64,000 nt of DNA from a virus: positions 1 through 64,000 of IMG/VR virus record IMGVR_UViG_3300020421_001669; one strand, given 5' to 3'. Below are positions 52,740 to 61,900 of this stretch, one piece after another (position 1 is the first letter of the stretch; each line of letters opens with the position of its first letter). Under the pieces are notes generated by a model that was not told the origin of the DNA, ran no database searches, and saw nothing but the letters and a program-made list of their open reading frames with translations. Made by a program: the position numbers and the translations under genes.

Positions 52740-53552
52740 CTACCTCCAATGTTCTAATAGTTTGGGGTCTGCAAGTTCGTCTTGTTTAGTATGTCCTCTA
52801 CTTTCATCCTCAAACGGTAATAAATCTACATTAAATACACACAAAATACAATTGGGTCTGTATATACCCACATTCAAATCATCTTCATCCCATGACCTAC
52901 CTCTATTATATGAATATGCCATATGTGATGGAAAGTAATCCCATAGTTTAGCACCATACTCACCCCATCTCCATGAGTGATAGTTATCTGTTCCGTCTGT
53001 ATATGTGAACCATATCTTTTCTTGATTCTCTAATACATCTTCCCATATAGGTTCACATTGGTCATCACTCCATACTTGACAACTTCCATTCGTGTACGCG
53101 CCATGTGCTAGTTTAAATTGTCTAGTCTGCATGGGTTTCGGGTCTTGCCACCAAGACCGCATTTTAGTTGGTTGTTCTGTGTTGTAAGTTAGAAGTGGTG
53201 TAATATCATTCTGGATAATTACATCCAAATCAAAGAAGATGAAGCGTCCTGTCGGCTTATCTGGGCCGAAATTGTGAGTATTAAAAACGAAAGTTTTAGG
53301 CCTGTCCCAACAGCGAGCCATGCCGTACTTAAACTCGTCAGCGCCGAACCAGTATTTAGGATGGATGGTAGGGATATCGGGAAATGGTATAACCTTAATA
53401 TCTGGTAATAGTCCCTTATCATTGTCGGTATAACAGTAGAAATGAAAATCCATTGTCGAAGGTGTATTGCGCTTAGACATGTTATAAAGACGGTTAACAA
53501 AGTGCGGGCCATATTTTTCTCCCCATTTACTACAAACTACATTAACTCGCAT
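52740..53552 (-). CDS. Glycosyltransferase-like protein of the KWG-KY family, copy 2
   Basis: A 270-residue protein. ATG 53552 is chosen because MRVNVVCSKWGEKYG then aligns with the other copies and GGAG precedes it; a GTG at 53564 is possible. Motifs are FYCYTDNDKGL, KYWFGADEFKY, FFDLDVIIQND (DLD as metal site), MAYSYNRGRSWDED and a C-terminal LLEHWR. The N-terminal domain of the 838-residue protein at 53542 is its closest relative (HPRHWFGQENF, YLDLDVIIQNN, YSYNRGR). Confidence 0.75.
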   Translation of the reverse strand: MRVNVVCSKWGEKYGPHFVNRLYNMSKRNTPSTMDFHFYCYTDNDKGLLPDIKVIPFPDIPTIHPKYWFGADEFKYGMARCWDRPKTFVFNTHNFGPDKPTGRFIFFDLDVIIQNDITPLLTYNTEQPTKMRSWWQDPKPMQTRQFKLAHGAYTNGSCQVWSDDQCEPIWEDVLENQEKIWFTYTDGTDNYHSWRWGEYGAKLWDYFPSHMAYSYNRGRSWDEDDLNVGIYRPNCILCVFNVDLLPFEDESRGHTKQDELADPKLLEHWR

Positions 53553-56058
53553 GGCAATCTCCACAATTTCTGGTACAAACGCTGAGGGGTTTCCTCTTCA
53601 AGTGTTGACTTATATTCTCAAAGTCATGGTTATAAATTATCTCACCGATATTAAATTTCGTCCCATCATTATACTTGAAATTGTATGTATAGTCAATAGG
53701 ATGATAAGGAAATAATTTGTGTTCCATTACATCTCTAGCAATGTACGCACACGGAAAAAGGTTGCCTTGCGAATTCACATAAAAATATTCACTTTTCCTC
53801 GCGTCACACCATACTGGTTCCTTCTCTTTCATCTTAGGTTTCTTGGTTCGTACTTCCTCATCCTTCTTAAACCGTTTCAATGTTTCCAGACTCACTGGAA
53901 TATCACTAGCAATACTATCATTTACCTTTATTTCGTTTTCGGTTGGTTGTGTAGGAAGTACATGTTCAACCCTATCAACAAAAGGTAGGTCTTTTATATA
54001 TGCCTTGAATGTTTGAACGGTGACTGTACAACCTAATTTTTCTTTAAAATACCGACAAATGGACTCAATTTGGTCACAATTGGTTGGGTCAGTAATTTCA
54101 CACATAAATGTAACCCATTGTAACTTAAAGTTTTCAACTACAGTCTTGAGAGAATCTAGTGTATGTTCCTTTCCATTAACAAAAATATCATTAAATTCAT
54201 TCCCAGTATCATTTTGTTTGGTAGATAGTTGTATTAATGCACCTTCTGGATTGCCATCATCATATAATCCTGTGTATAAGTCACTATATTGTTCTCCATG
54301 CATTTGGAAATACTTGACAAGAGTGTCATTATCTTTTACACTATCTTGATTTATAATGGATATGAGTTCTTGTTTGGGCATGATGTTGTATAGTCGCTCA
54401 AATACTTTCTCATAATCTTCTTTATAAAATAATTCTTTTAGGTTTTGCAGATAGTATTTTTTGTACAGGGATTGAACATCCTCAATTGATGCATCCCAGA
54501 ACACTCTTTGCATCCCATGTTCTTTAATGTTATCCATAACATCTTTTTTGATTTGTGGTAGTGTGTTCTTATCCCATAGTCTTTTGTACAACGCAAAACA
54601 TTGTAGAAAACTTATGTTCCAGAAATATCTAACAGGCCCCAGTTCTTTCGCTTCATCAAACGCGGTTAGGTGAGACTTGTATATGTACCTTTGTTTGTAT
54701 AAGTCATATATCTCATTTGCATCTTTATTCCAATACAAAGACTCATCACCCTGTAATAGTACAGGGTCATCTGGATAGTCAGCGAGAAACTTTTTATGCA
54801 TTGAAATCATATCACCAGAGTCATATAGTTCTTTGATAATATCCTTGTGGTGCGGTTCTATTTGTCGTATAAAGATAAGGTCAGATATCTCTCTTTCTAA
54901 TTCTGGTACATGTACCTTCACTTCAGAAATTGTACCTTTAAAATATTCCTCCAACTCTGGGAAGTCATTAATCATTTTCTCTGAGAGGGATTGCAAATCA
55001 TTTGTTTCAATAAGTTCTTTAATGTCTGATATTGTATTCTTATCCATATAGTTTTCTTGTAGCATACTATCTGTTAGAGATTCAAATCCAATCCACTCGC
55101 GTAGTGTTTCAAACTCTTTTGAATATTGTTCCCAATCTTGTTTTAGTTGTGGTAAGTCTTTGAGGAATTTTTCTTCTAGTGTGTCGTAGTCCTTGGTACG
55201 CAACAATTGAGATATCTTGTTGGTATGTTTATTTTTATCAAAGAAGTTATCTGGGAACTTGGGTAACCACAATCTTTCAAATTCTGTTTTGCCGTGCCAA
55301 TGCGTGAGTAGATTGTAATCTCTCAACTCGTGTGGTTTAAGATTGTTTTTGTTTCTACCACCAACGGATGCTTCAAAGATACAGAACTTTGCATCTTCTC
55401 TATACAGGTGTTGCGTGACATCATTTGGATGTTGTCTCCCTCTATTGTAGGAGTATACCCAATCACTAGGTAAGAACGACCAATAGTTATCGCCTACTGC
55501 TTGATGTTCTCTGTATGGGTAGTAGTTATCGGTTCCTTTCCAAAAGGTTTTAAACACCGTGTCCTTGTGTTTCATTACATCATTGTAAATCTTTTCCCCT
55601 TGGTCAGTACACCATAACATGACACTAGAGTTATATAATGTGCCACGCATATCTGTAAATCTTCTGTCATTGAGAACTTTTGGATTTTCCCAATTGGAAT
55701 AAATCATGTGCGGAGTTTTCGATAGTTCAAATATGTCATCGATGTTATTTTGAATGATAACATCTAAATCCAAATAACAAAAAGGCCCTTTGGTTTTTAA
55801 CCAGTGGTGAGAATTTAGTACGAGAAATTTTGACCTATCCCAACAGAAGTTTTCTTGACCAAACCAATGCCGTGGATGGAGAGGGTCTACATTGGGTATA
55901 GACCGAATCTTAATATCCTTGTGTATATCTTCTGGTTCGTCTGTGTAGCATATGAACTTAAACCTTTTGGTGTAGTTCTGCTGAACCATTCTGTATAAAT
56001 TGTTTACATATTCTGGAGAGTACTTATTGCCCCATTTCATGCAAAGAAAGTGCATCAT
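53542..56058 (-). CDS. Glycosyltransferase-like protein fused to helical region and SPASM-like domain
   Basis: An 838-residue protein. Residues 1-270 are a KWG-KY family glycosyltransferase-like domain (MKWGNKYSPEYVNNLY, YLDLDVIIQNN, VYSYNRGR, LLTHWHGK). Residues 290-620 are helical with no recognised family. Residues 640-838 resemble the last part of a radical SAM enzyme: a C-rich FMCEITDPTNCDQIESIC region, then VWCDARKSEYFYVNSQGN, LFPCAYIA and VCTRNCGDC, which has the SPASM pattern. The CxxxCxxC of a radical SAM core is absent, so the cluster domain may act alone or with another protein. It overlaps both neighbouring genes. Confidence 0.72.
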   Translation of the reverse strand: MMHFLCMKWGNKYSPEYVNNLYRMVQQNYTKRFKFICYTDEPEDIHKDIKIRSIPNVDPLHPRHWFGQENFCWDRSKFLVLNSHHWLKTKGPFCYLDLDVIIQNNIDDIFELSKTPHMIYSNWENPKVLNDRRFTDMRGTLYNSSVMLWCTDQGEKIYNDVMKHKDTVFKTFWKGTDNYYPYREHQAVGDNYWSFLPSDWVYSYNRGRQHPNDVTQHLYREDAKFCIFEASVGGRNKNNLKPHELRDYNLLTHWHGKTEFERLWLPKFPDNFFDKNKHTNKISQLLRTKDYDTLEEKFLKDLPQLKQDWEQYSKEFETLREWIGFESLTDSMLQENYMDKNTISDIKELIETNDLQSLSEKMINDFPELEEYFKGTISEVKVHVPELEREISDLIFIRQIEPHHKDIIKELYDSGDMISMHKKFLADYPDDPVLLQGDESLYWNKDANEIYDLYKQRYIYKSHLTAFDEAKELGPVRYFWNISFLQCFALYKRLWDKNTLPQIKKDVMDNIKEHGMQRVFWDASIEDVQSLYKKYYLQNLKELFYKEDYEKVFERLYNIMPKQELISIINQDSVKDNDTLVKYFQMHGEQYSDLYTGLYDDGNPEGALIQLSTKQNDTGNEFNDIFVNGKEHTLDSLKTVVENFKLQWVTFMCEITDPTNCDQIESICRYFKEKLGCTVTVQTFKAYIKDLPFVDRVEHVLPTQPTENEIKVNDSIASDIPVSLETLKRFKKDEEVRTKKPKMKEKEPVWCDARKSEYFYVNSQGNLFPCAYIARDVMEHKLFPYHPIDYTYNFKYNDGTKFNIGEIIYNHDFENISQHLKRKPLSVCTRNCGDCHAS

Positions 56059-56677
56059 AATATTTTTGTCTCAAATTGTAATTGACTTCATTTTGTCCGT
56101 TTAGTAGAACAATTGGATAATCTTTTTTTATTTGATGAGCTCTTGGTGAAGTATCTGTTTCCATATCTACCCCAGCAAGAAAAGAATATATCAATCCTTT
56201 TGGGAATGTTCTTTTGAAAAACCTTCCATCATATAAAAAATTATCATCCTTACCATCGTATTTATGCAAGTTAAAATCAAAGTTTTTGAAAAACGACTCT
56301 GTTATATAGGCGGCATTATCACAGTGCCACGCCATGACACTAGAGTTCCACGCACCGCCAAAGTCTTTCCAGTAAGTTTCACATATAGTGGGTTCATCAC
56401 AATACCCAAACAGTGGCTCAAGGTCTCCCTGTACGATTAAATCTAAGTCTAAATATAAAGTTGGGCCACCAAAATCTTTACCAAGAAGTAAAATTTTTTC
56501 CCAGTTGCCCAGACCAGTAGACTTCTGTGTAAGTATTCCTTGTTGTAATCCTTCTGGGTCATCGGTGCGACACCAAAAGTTACCACCCTGTAGATAAGGT
56601 TTACACATATTATAAATAGTGTTTACATCATTGGAAGAGTATTTGTTTCCGTATTTTAGCGTAACAATTGTTCTCAT
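56024..56677 (-). CDS. Glycosyltransferase-like protein of the KWG-KY family, copy 4
   Basis: A 217-residue protein with LKYGNKYSSNDVNTIYNM, FWCRTDDPEGL and YLDLDLIVQGD (DLD metal site), the same frame of motifs as copies 1-3; KGLIYSFLAG stands for the YSYNRG segment. First gene of the minus-strand run that ends at 50600. Only 18 bases separate its start from the divergent gene at 56696, so any promoter must lie inside that neighbour. Confidence 0.75.
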   Translation of the reverse strand: MRTIVTLKYGNKYSSNDVNTIYNMCKPYLQGGNFWCRTDDPEGLQQGILTQKSTGLGNWEKILLLGKDFGGPTLYLDLDLIVQGDLEPLFGYCDEPTICETYWKDFGGAWNSSVMAWHCDNAAYITESFFKNFDFNLHKYDGKDDNFLYDGRFFKRTFPKGLIYSFLAGVDMETDTSPRAHQIKKDYPIVLLNGQNEVNYNLRQKYYDALSLHEMGQ

Positions 56678-56695
56678 AATTTAAAGGTATATTCC

Positions 56696-57031
56696 ATGGC
56701 AAAAAAAGTAATTAAAAATTTAACGATAGACCAAGGTGCAACCTTTAGCGAGACCTTAACTGTAACTACAGATGGGTCAACCGCTAAAAATCTTACTGGC
56801 TATACAACAACATCACAGTTCAGAAAAAGCTATGACAGTACTACTTATACAAGTTTTACAACCGCTCAAGTTGACGCTACTGGAGTTATAACTTTATCTC
56901 TGACTGCTACACAAACTACCGCGTTAAAGTCTGGTAGATATGTATATGATGTTGAAATTGCAAATTCGCCAGAAGTACTTAGAGTACAAGAAGGTATCAT
57001 AACAGTAACACCACAAGTAACTAAATCATAA
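56696..57031 (+). CDS. Small beta-sandwich structural protein
   Basis: A 111-residue protein with the composition of an Ig-like or BppU-like domain: IDQGATFSETLTVTTDGS, LTGYTTTSQFRK and SGRYVYDVEIA. Such proteins occur in baseplate-associated or fibre parts of marine phages. It begins the plus-strand run into the neck genes. Function inferred from composition and position only. Confidence 0.65.
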   Translation: MAKKVIKNLTIDQGATFSETLTVTTDGSTAKNLTGYTTTSQFRKSYDSTTYTSFTTAQVDATGVITLSLTATQTTALKSGRYVYDVEIANSPEVLRVQEGIITVTPQVTKS

Positions 57032-57040
57032 GGAAGAACA

Positions 57041-57184
57041 GTGACAAAAGATTTTCGTAGTGTACAACAGGACTTGACCGAATTAAATGGGGATGGTAAC
57101 CGCGATAGGGGTAGGTATGGTGAAGACGAACCTAAAGAAAACCTAGAGGAAAAACCTAATTCGGAGACCCAAAAGGAAGAATAA
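57041..57184 (+). CDS. 47-residue charged protein with GTG start
   Basis: A short frame starting with GTG 57041, six bases after AAGGA, and ending at TAA 57182-57184, which overlaps the ATG of the next gene (TAATG). It is rich in D, E, R, K and N and has no hydrophobic segment. The ribosome site and exact junctions on both sides support translation. No family is known to me. Confidence 0.55.
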   Translation: MTKDFRSVQQDLTELNGDGNRDRGRYGEDEPKENLEEKPNSETQKEE

Positions 57185-58698
57185 TGGACGAGCTAAAAAA
57201 ACTCTTTGAAGCAGTTGCAAAAGAAAAAACTAGAAACCAGCAATTGCAAAAAGAAGAAATTCTCAAAGAAGTAGAGAAGTCTCAAAAGAAGAAAACCCAC
57301 AGTAAAAAAGTCCAAGAGGATTTCTGGGGGGTGTTTAAGAGCGAGTTAAATAAACTTTCAGAAGTTGAAGAACAAAACAAAAATAAGTTACAAAAGTTAG
57401 AAGAAATCAGAGATGAATTTAAAGATGTAACTCCAATCATATATGAAGAAGAGGTTGAAGAGGTACAGGAACAAGTTGTTCCAGATTTCTTTGCAGACAT
57501 TGACCCACAAAAAATGGCATCAGAGTTTGATATTCGACCAGTGAGTCAGATATCAGAAAATGATATGTCTCAATCTGAACCATATGAATTAAAAGACCAT
57601 CCTACTACACTTGTAGAAATGCCAGATAAAACAGTAGACCCAGACATTTCTATATTAGAAGCAAAAGTTAATAAGTTAGAATTGAAATATGCTGGTTTAG
57701 TGGATGAAGAACCAGAAGAGATAACAGAAGAATCACAACCAGAGTCATTCAATGTAAGTAAGGATGCCTATAGTGCGGTCATGGATGTCCTTAATCTCAA
57801 ACCTGTAGAGAAGAAAGACAAGGACGAAAGACAATTACAAGAACTCGCGGTACAATATCTTGCTGATAAGAAACAGTCTGTACAGGAACAAGTTGATGAG
57901 ACTGCAAGTGTACAGAAACAAATAAACGAAATCAATACAAACATCCGACAATTGATATTGGGTATGCAAGGTATCGGTGGCGGTGGTGAAGTTAGATTAG
58001 AATTCCTAGATGATGTTGACCGTTCATCCGCTACAACAGATGGTAGGTTCTTACGCTATAGTTCTTCCACTAAGAAGTGGGAAGGCATTGCAATTGATAC
58101 AGGTGACCAAGCTGCAATACTGGATAATTCTGGAACACCATCACTTGCATCTGGTGTAACAGCAGCTGAAATTAGAACATTAATTGATGCCCAACCAACT
58201 GGTTCTTATGTAACTCTTAGTTCATTATCTGTGGGTAGTGAAGCATCTGCATCTGGTGACGGAGGAATTGCATATAATAATTCTACTGGTGTATTCACAT
58301 ACACACCACCAGATTTAAGTTCATTTGCGACACTCGCTAGTCCAGCACTTACTGGTAATCCTACTGCGCCAACACAATCCGCGAGTGATAATAGTACAAA
58401 GATTGCTACTACTGCTTATGTTGAAACAGCTACTGCAAATCTTGTTGACTCTGCTCCCTCAACTTTAAACACTTTAAATGAACTTGCGGCTGCTTTGGGA
58501 GATGATGAAAACTTTTCTACTACAGTAACAAATAATATTGCTACTAAAGCACCACTTGCTAGTCCATCATTAACAGGAACACCAACTGCTCCAACCGCGT
58601 CTACTGGTACAGATACAACACAAATCGCCACTACAGCATTTGTAAAACAGGAAATTGATGCGCTCAAGGCCTTGTTATACGCTTACGACCAATCCTAA
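57184..58698 (+). CDS. Fibre- or whisker-like protein with N-terminal coiled coil
   Basis: A 504-residue protein. Residues 1-90 and 160-265 are charged coiled coil. Residue 265 onward is a G-rich hinge (GMQGIGGGGEVRLEFLDDV), then beta parts and two tail-fibre repeats of the type SPALTGNPTAPT...ATTAYV and SPSLTGTPTAPT...ATTAFV. It occupies the place of wac (fibritin whisker) in T4, just before gp13, and long coiled coils also fit. Alternatively it is a fibre protein. Confidence 0.65.
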   Translation: MDELKKLFEAVAKEKTRNQQLQKEEILKEVEKSQKKKTHSKKVQEDFWGVFKSELNKLSEVEEQNKNKLQKLEEIRDEFKDVTPIIYEEEVEEVQEQVVPDFFADIDPQKMASEFDIRPVSQISENDMSQSEPYELKDHPTTLVEMPDKTVDPDISILEAKVNKLELKYAGLVDEEPEEITEESQPESFNVSKDAYSAVMDVLNLKPVEKKDKDERQLQELAVQYLADKKQSVQEQVDETASVQKQINEINTNIRQLILGMQGIGGGGEVRLEFLDDVDRSSATTDGRFLRYSSSTKKWEGIAIDTGDQAAILDNSGTPSLASGVTAAEIRTLIDAQPTGSYVTLSSLSVGSEASASGDGGIAYNNSTGVFTYTPPDLSSFATLASPALTGNPTAPTQSASDNSTKIATTAYVETATANLVDSAPSTLNTLNELAAALGDDENFSTTVTNNIATKAPLASPSLTGTPTAPTASTGTDTTQIATTAFVKQEIDALKALLYAYDQS

Positions 58699-58702
58699 GT
58701 CT

Positions 58703-58710
58703 TATAAATA
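58703..58710 (+). promoter_or_regulatory. Late-promoter-like motif before gp13
   Basis: TATAAATA at 58703-58710, 35 bases before ATG 58746, with GGGG as a weak ribosome site between. Placement between the fibre-like gene and the neck operon fits a late promoter. Confidence 0.6.
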
Positions 58711-58745
58711 GTCAAAGTATTAAAACTATTTAAATAGGGGTTCAC

Positions 58746-59702
58746 ATGGCTTTATCCACAAGACAAGGACTCATTGACTATTGTTTACGAAGGTTGGGAC
58801 ACCCTGTAATAGAAATCAATGTCGATGAAGACCAAATATCAGATAGAATCGATGACGCCTTTCAACATTGGAATGAGTACCATTTCGATGGTGTCGAAAG
58901 GGCATACATCAAACATAAACTAACTGGTTCAACATTAACCTTAACTGGTAGCGCTACTTTTGAAACTGGAGAAACCATTACTGGTGGAACATCTGGTGCA
59001 AAATCAACGGTACACGAATCAAGTTCTGGTACTTCAGTAGTATATGAAAAATCAAGTACAGCAGCTGCATTTGAGGCGAATGAGGTTATTACTGGTTCAA
59101 ATTCTGGTACAACTGCTACGATACAAAGTATATCAAAGGGAGATATAGAAAACGGATACATCCCAATAGGTAACGAAGTATTAAATATAGTTAGAGTATT
59201 TAAGTTTGGTGCATTAGTTGGTAGTAAATCAGATGGACTATTTGATGTAGATTATCAATTTGCATTGAATGACTTATATAATCTACTTTCTGCTGATATT
59301 ACATACTACTCAATGGTCAAGACACACATGAATTTATTGGAAAACATTTTCAGAAATGAAAGACCCATTAGGTTCAATAGAAAAACAAACAGACTATATC
59401 TTGATACAGATATGGATGGAACATTTGACATTGATAATTACATTGTCGCGGAGGCATATTCAATTATAGACCCCGCTACATTTACAGAAGTCTACGATGA
59501 TATGTTCTTAAAAAGATATGCGACTGCTCTTATCAAGAGGCAGTGGGGCGAGAATATGAAAAAGTTTGGGGGAATCGCGTTGCCAGGCGGTGTAACACTG
59601 AATGGTGACCAGATATATGGAGAGGCAATTCAAGAAGTTTCTATTATAGAAGATGAAATGCAAATGAAATATGAATTACCCCCAATGATGATGACAGGGT
59701 AG
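58746..59702 (+). CDS. 13: Neck protein gp13
   Basis: A 318-residue protein (T4 gp13 is 309). RQGLIDYCLRRLGHPVIEINVDEDQISDRID is the family opening, here seen as LIDYCLRRLGHPVIEIN; FQHWNEYHFDG follows, and the C-terminal WGENMKKFGGIALPGGV is characteristic. Residues 55-125 hold two TGETITGGTSGA-type repeats that are not in T4. gp13 and gp14 form the collar that closes the head and joins the tail. Confidence 0.93.
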   Translation: MALSTRQGLIDYCLRRLGHPVIEINVDEDQISDRIDDAFQHWNEYHFDGVERAYIKHKLTGSTLTLTGSATFETGETITGGTSGAKSTVHESSSGTSVVYEKSSTAAAFEANEVITGSNSGTTATIQSISKGDIENGYIPIGNEVLNIVRVFKFGALVGSKSDGLFDVDYQFALNDLYNLLSADITYYSMVKTHMNLLENIFRNERPIRFNRKTNRLYLDTDMDGTFDIDNYIVAEAYSIIDPATFTEVYDDMFLKRYATALIKRQWGENMKKFGGIALPGGVTLNGDQIYGEAIQEVSIIEDEMQMKYELPPMMMTG

Positions 59703-59706
59703 ATAA

Positions 59707-60459
59707 ATGGCTACAAATGTTTACTTCCAATCAGGCAATACAAGTGGTACTACTAATGAACAACGATTAGTAGAGGACTTGGTTATTGAAAGTCTAAAGA
59801 TATATGGACACGATGTTCACTATATGCCTAGGACTTTGGTAAACAGGGACACCATCTTTGATGAAGATGAGTTATCTAAGTTCACGCAACAGTATCCACT
59901 CGAAATGTATATGGAAAATGTCGAGGGATATGAGGGTGAAGGAGAACTATTTACTAGGTTTGGAATAGAAATCAGAGACCAAGCAACATTTGTTCTTTCC
60001 AAGAGAAGGTGGGAACAGATGGTTGATAGAGAAGAAGATGCTGGCGGTACATTCCAGTTGACGGCAAGACCCGCTGAGGGAGACTTGTTATACTTTCCTA
60101 AAACCAAATCTCTCTTTGAGATTAAACTAGTAGAGTTTCAAAATCCATTCTATCAACTAGGAAAGATTTACACATTCAGACTTCAATGCGAACTCTTTGA
60201 GTACAGTTCAGAAAGATTGGATACTGGTGATACTGATATTGATGGAATAGAAGACCTACAAAGTCTTGACATTCTACAGTTCCAGTTCCAGTTAGAGAAC
60301 GGAGACTTGTTGAAACAGGAAAATAATGATACTCTAATATTAGAGAGTTTCCAAACTAGTAGAGGAAATGTTGGTGTTGACAACAAAGACTTTGATGACT
60401 GGCAGTCAGCATCGAACATACTTGATTTTACGGAAAGTAATCCATTTGGTGAGATATAA
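59707..60459 (+). CDS. 14: Neck protein gp14
   Basis: A 250-residue protein (T4 gp14 is 256). NEQRLVEDLVIESLKIYGHDVHYMPR and LYFPKTKSLFEIKLVEFQNPFYQLGK are highly typical; shorter motifs that identify it are YGHDVHYMPR and FQNPFYQLGK. The C-terminal part ends in a D/N-rich segment. Works with gp13 as the neck. Overlaps gp15 by one base. Confidence 0.93.
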   Translation: MATNVYFQSGNTSGTTNEQRLVEDLVIESLKIYGHDVHYMPRTLVNRDTIFDEDELSKFTQQYPLEMYMENVEGYEGEGELFTRFGIEIRDQATFVLSKRRWEQMVDREEDAGGTFQLTARPAEGDLLYFPKTKSLFEIKLVEFQNPFYQLGKIYTFRLQCELFEYSSERLDTGDTDIDGIEDLQSLDILQFQFQLENGDLLKQENNDTLILESFQTSRGNVGVDNKDFDDWQSASNILDFTESNPFGEI

Positions 60460-61454
60460 TGTTTAAAAATAAACAATTTTACAATCAACATACACGCAAA
60501 GCCATCATTGCATTTGGTACTATTTTTAATAATATCCAAATAAACAGGGTGAACGCGAGTAGTGTTACTGAACAAGTAGTTAGGGTTCCACTTTCTTATT
60601 CTACAAAACAAAAGTTTTTGACTAGGATTGAGGCAATTCCAGACACGGAATCGCGTGGAGAGGTTGCAATTAGTTTGCCTCGCATGGGGTTTGAGATAGT
60701 TGGGTTTCAATATGACCCATCCAGAAAAGTCTCACCTATACAGAAAAACATAACTACATCTGGTGCAGCCACAAACTCATACAAAACAAGTTTTGTTTCC
60801 ACTCCATATGACATGAACATGTCTTTGTATGTGTTCGCAAAAAATCAAGAGGATGCATTACAAATAGTAGAACAGATTTTCCCATACTTCAACCCAGACT
60901 TTAATGTGACGATAAATGATTTGCCTGAGTTGGGTATTAAAAGAGATATAAAAATAACTTTGGATAGTGTTAGTTATGAAGATACCTTTGAAGGTTCTTT
61001 TGCAGATAGACAAAGTATCAACTGGACACTAAATTTTACAATGAAATTAAATTATTATGGATTTGTAGATAAACAGTCCTTCATTAAGAAAGCAATAGCA
61101 AATGTGTTTGAAAATGAAAACCTAGAAGGGCCTAAAGTACAACTTGGATACTCAGTTGGAACAACACTACCAACCGCAACCGCTACTATAGGTAGTGGTT
61201 CGGTAACAGGATTTACTATAACATATGGTGGGTCTGGATATACTAGTCCACCAAATATTACTCTTACTGGTAATGCCAGAGCTCACGCGGAACTTACAGA
61301 TGGAGTAGTTACCAGTATTGTTATAGATGACGCTGGAAGTGGTTATTCAGAAGCACCTACTGTGACATTTGAGGAACCACCTAATTATAATGCAGACCCC
61401 TATAAGGATGACCCATATAGGTTCGTGGAGGAGTTTGACCAAACTTATGTATAA
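60459..61454 (+). CDS. 15: Tail terminator / sheath stabiliser gp15
   Basis: A 331-residue protein (T4 gp15 is 272). FYNQHTRKAIIAFGTIFNNI, VPLSYSTKQKFLTR and LPRMGFEIVGFQYDPSRK are family motifs. Residues 243-307 carry GxGY repeats (TYGGSGYTSPPNITLTG, DDAGSGYSEAPTVTF) like those in the wedge proteins, accounting for the extra length. gp15 caps the sheath and tube and joins the neck. Confidence 0.92.
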   Translation: MFKNKQFYNQHTRKAIIAFGTIFNNIQINRVNASSVTEQVVRVPLSYSTKQKFLTRIEAIPDTESRGEVAISLPRMGFEIVGFQYDPSRKVSPIQKNITTSGAATNSYKTSFVSTPYDMNMSLYVFAKNQEDALQIVEQIFPYFNPDFNVTINDLPELGIKRDIKITLDSVSYEDTFEGSFADRQSINWTLNFTMKLNYYGFVDKQSFIKKAIANVFENENLEGPKVQLGYSVGTTLPTATATIGSGSVTGFTITYGGSGYTSPPNITLTGNARAHAELTDGVVTSIVIDDAGSGYSEAPTVTFEEPPNYNADPYKDDPYRFVEEFDQTYV

Positions 61455-61456
61455 CT

Positions 61457-61900
61457 ATGCCAAAAAATAAAGTATTTGATGCACTTGATAAAACATTCAA
61501 CACCGTAACTACAGAACTTGCTGAAAAGAAAGGTGGTGCTATCACTGTGCCCGAAAAAGAGGATGAGAAACTAGATAAAGATTTTGAGGAAGCAAGAAAT
61601 CTTTTGAAACGCTCTGCTGAGTATGCGGAAGAAGCTGCTCAAGGTATTTTAAATGTTGCTACCAACAGTGACAACCCTCGTGCCTATGAAGTTGCTGGAC
61701 AAATTATCAAGACTATGGGTGAACAAGCCAAAGACATGATGGAAGTCCAAGAAAAGAAACACCGAATAGAAAAGAATTCGGATACACCAAAGACTATTAG
61801 TAGAACAACTAACAACTTGGTGTTTACAGGAACAACTTCAGAACTTATGAAACAATTGAAGAAAGAAAACGAAAAAATTATAGACCATGAATCAGATTGA
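61457..61900 (+). CDS. 16: Small terminase subunit gp16
   Basis: A 147-residue, acidic, helical protein (T4 gp16 is 164) immediately upstream of and overlapping gp17. The central LLKRSAEYAEEAAQGILNVA and AYEVAGQIIKTM motifs agree with gp16 of T4-like phages. It forms a ring that regulates the large subunit and selects DNA for packaging. Confidence 0.85.
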   Translation: MPKNKVFDALDKTFNTVTTELAEKKGGAITVPEKEDEKLDKDFEEARNLLKRSAEYAEEAAQGILNVATNSDNPRAYEVAGQIIKTMGEQAKDMMEVQEKKHRIEKNSDTPKTISRTTNNLVFTGTTSELMKQLKKENEKIIDHESD

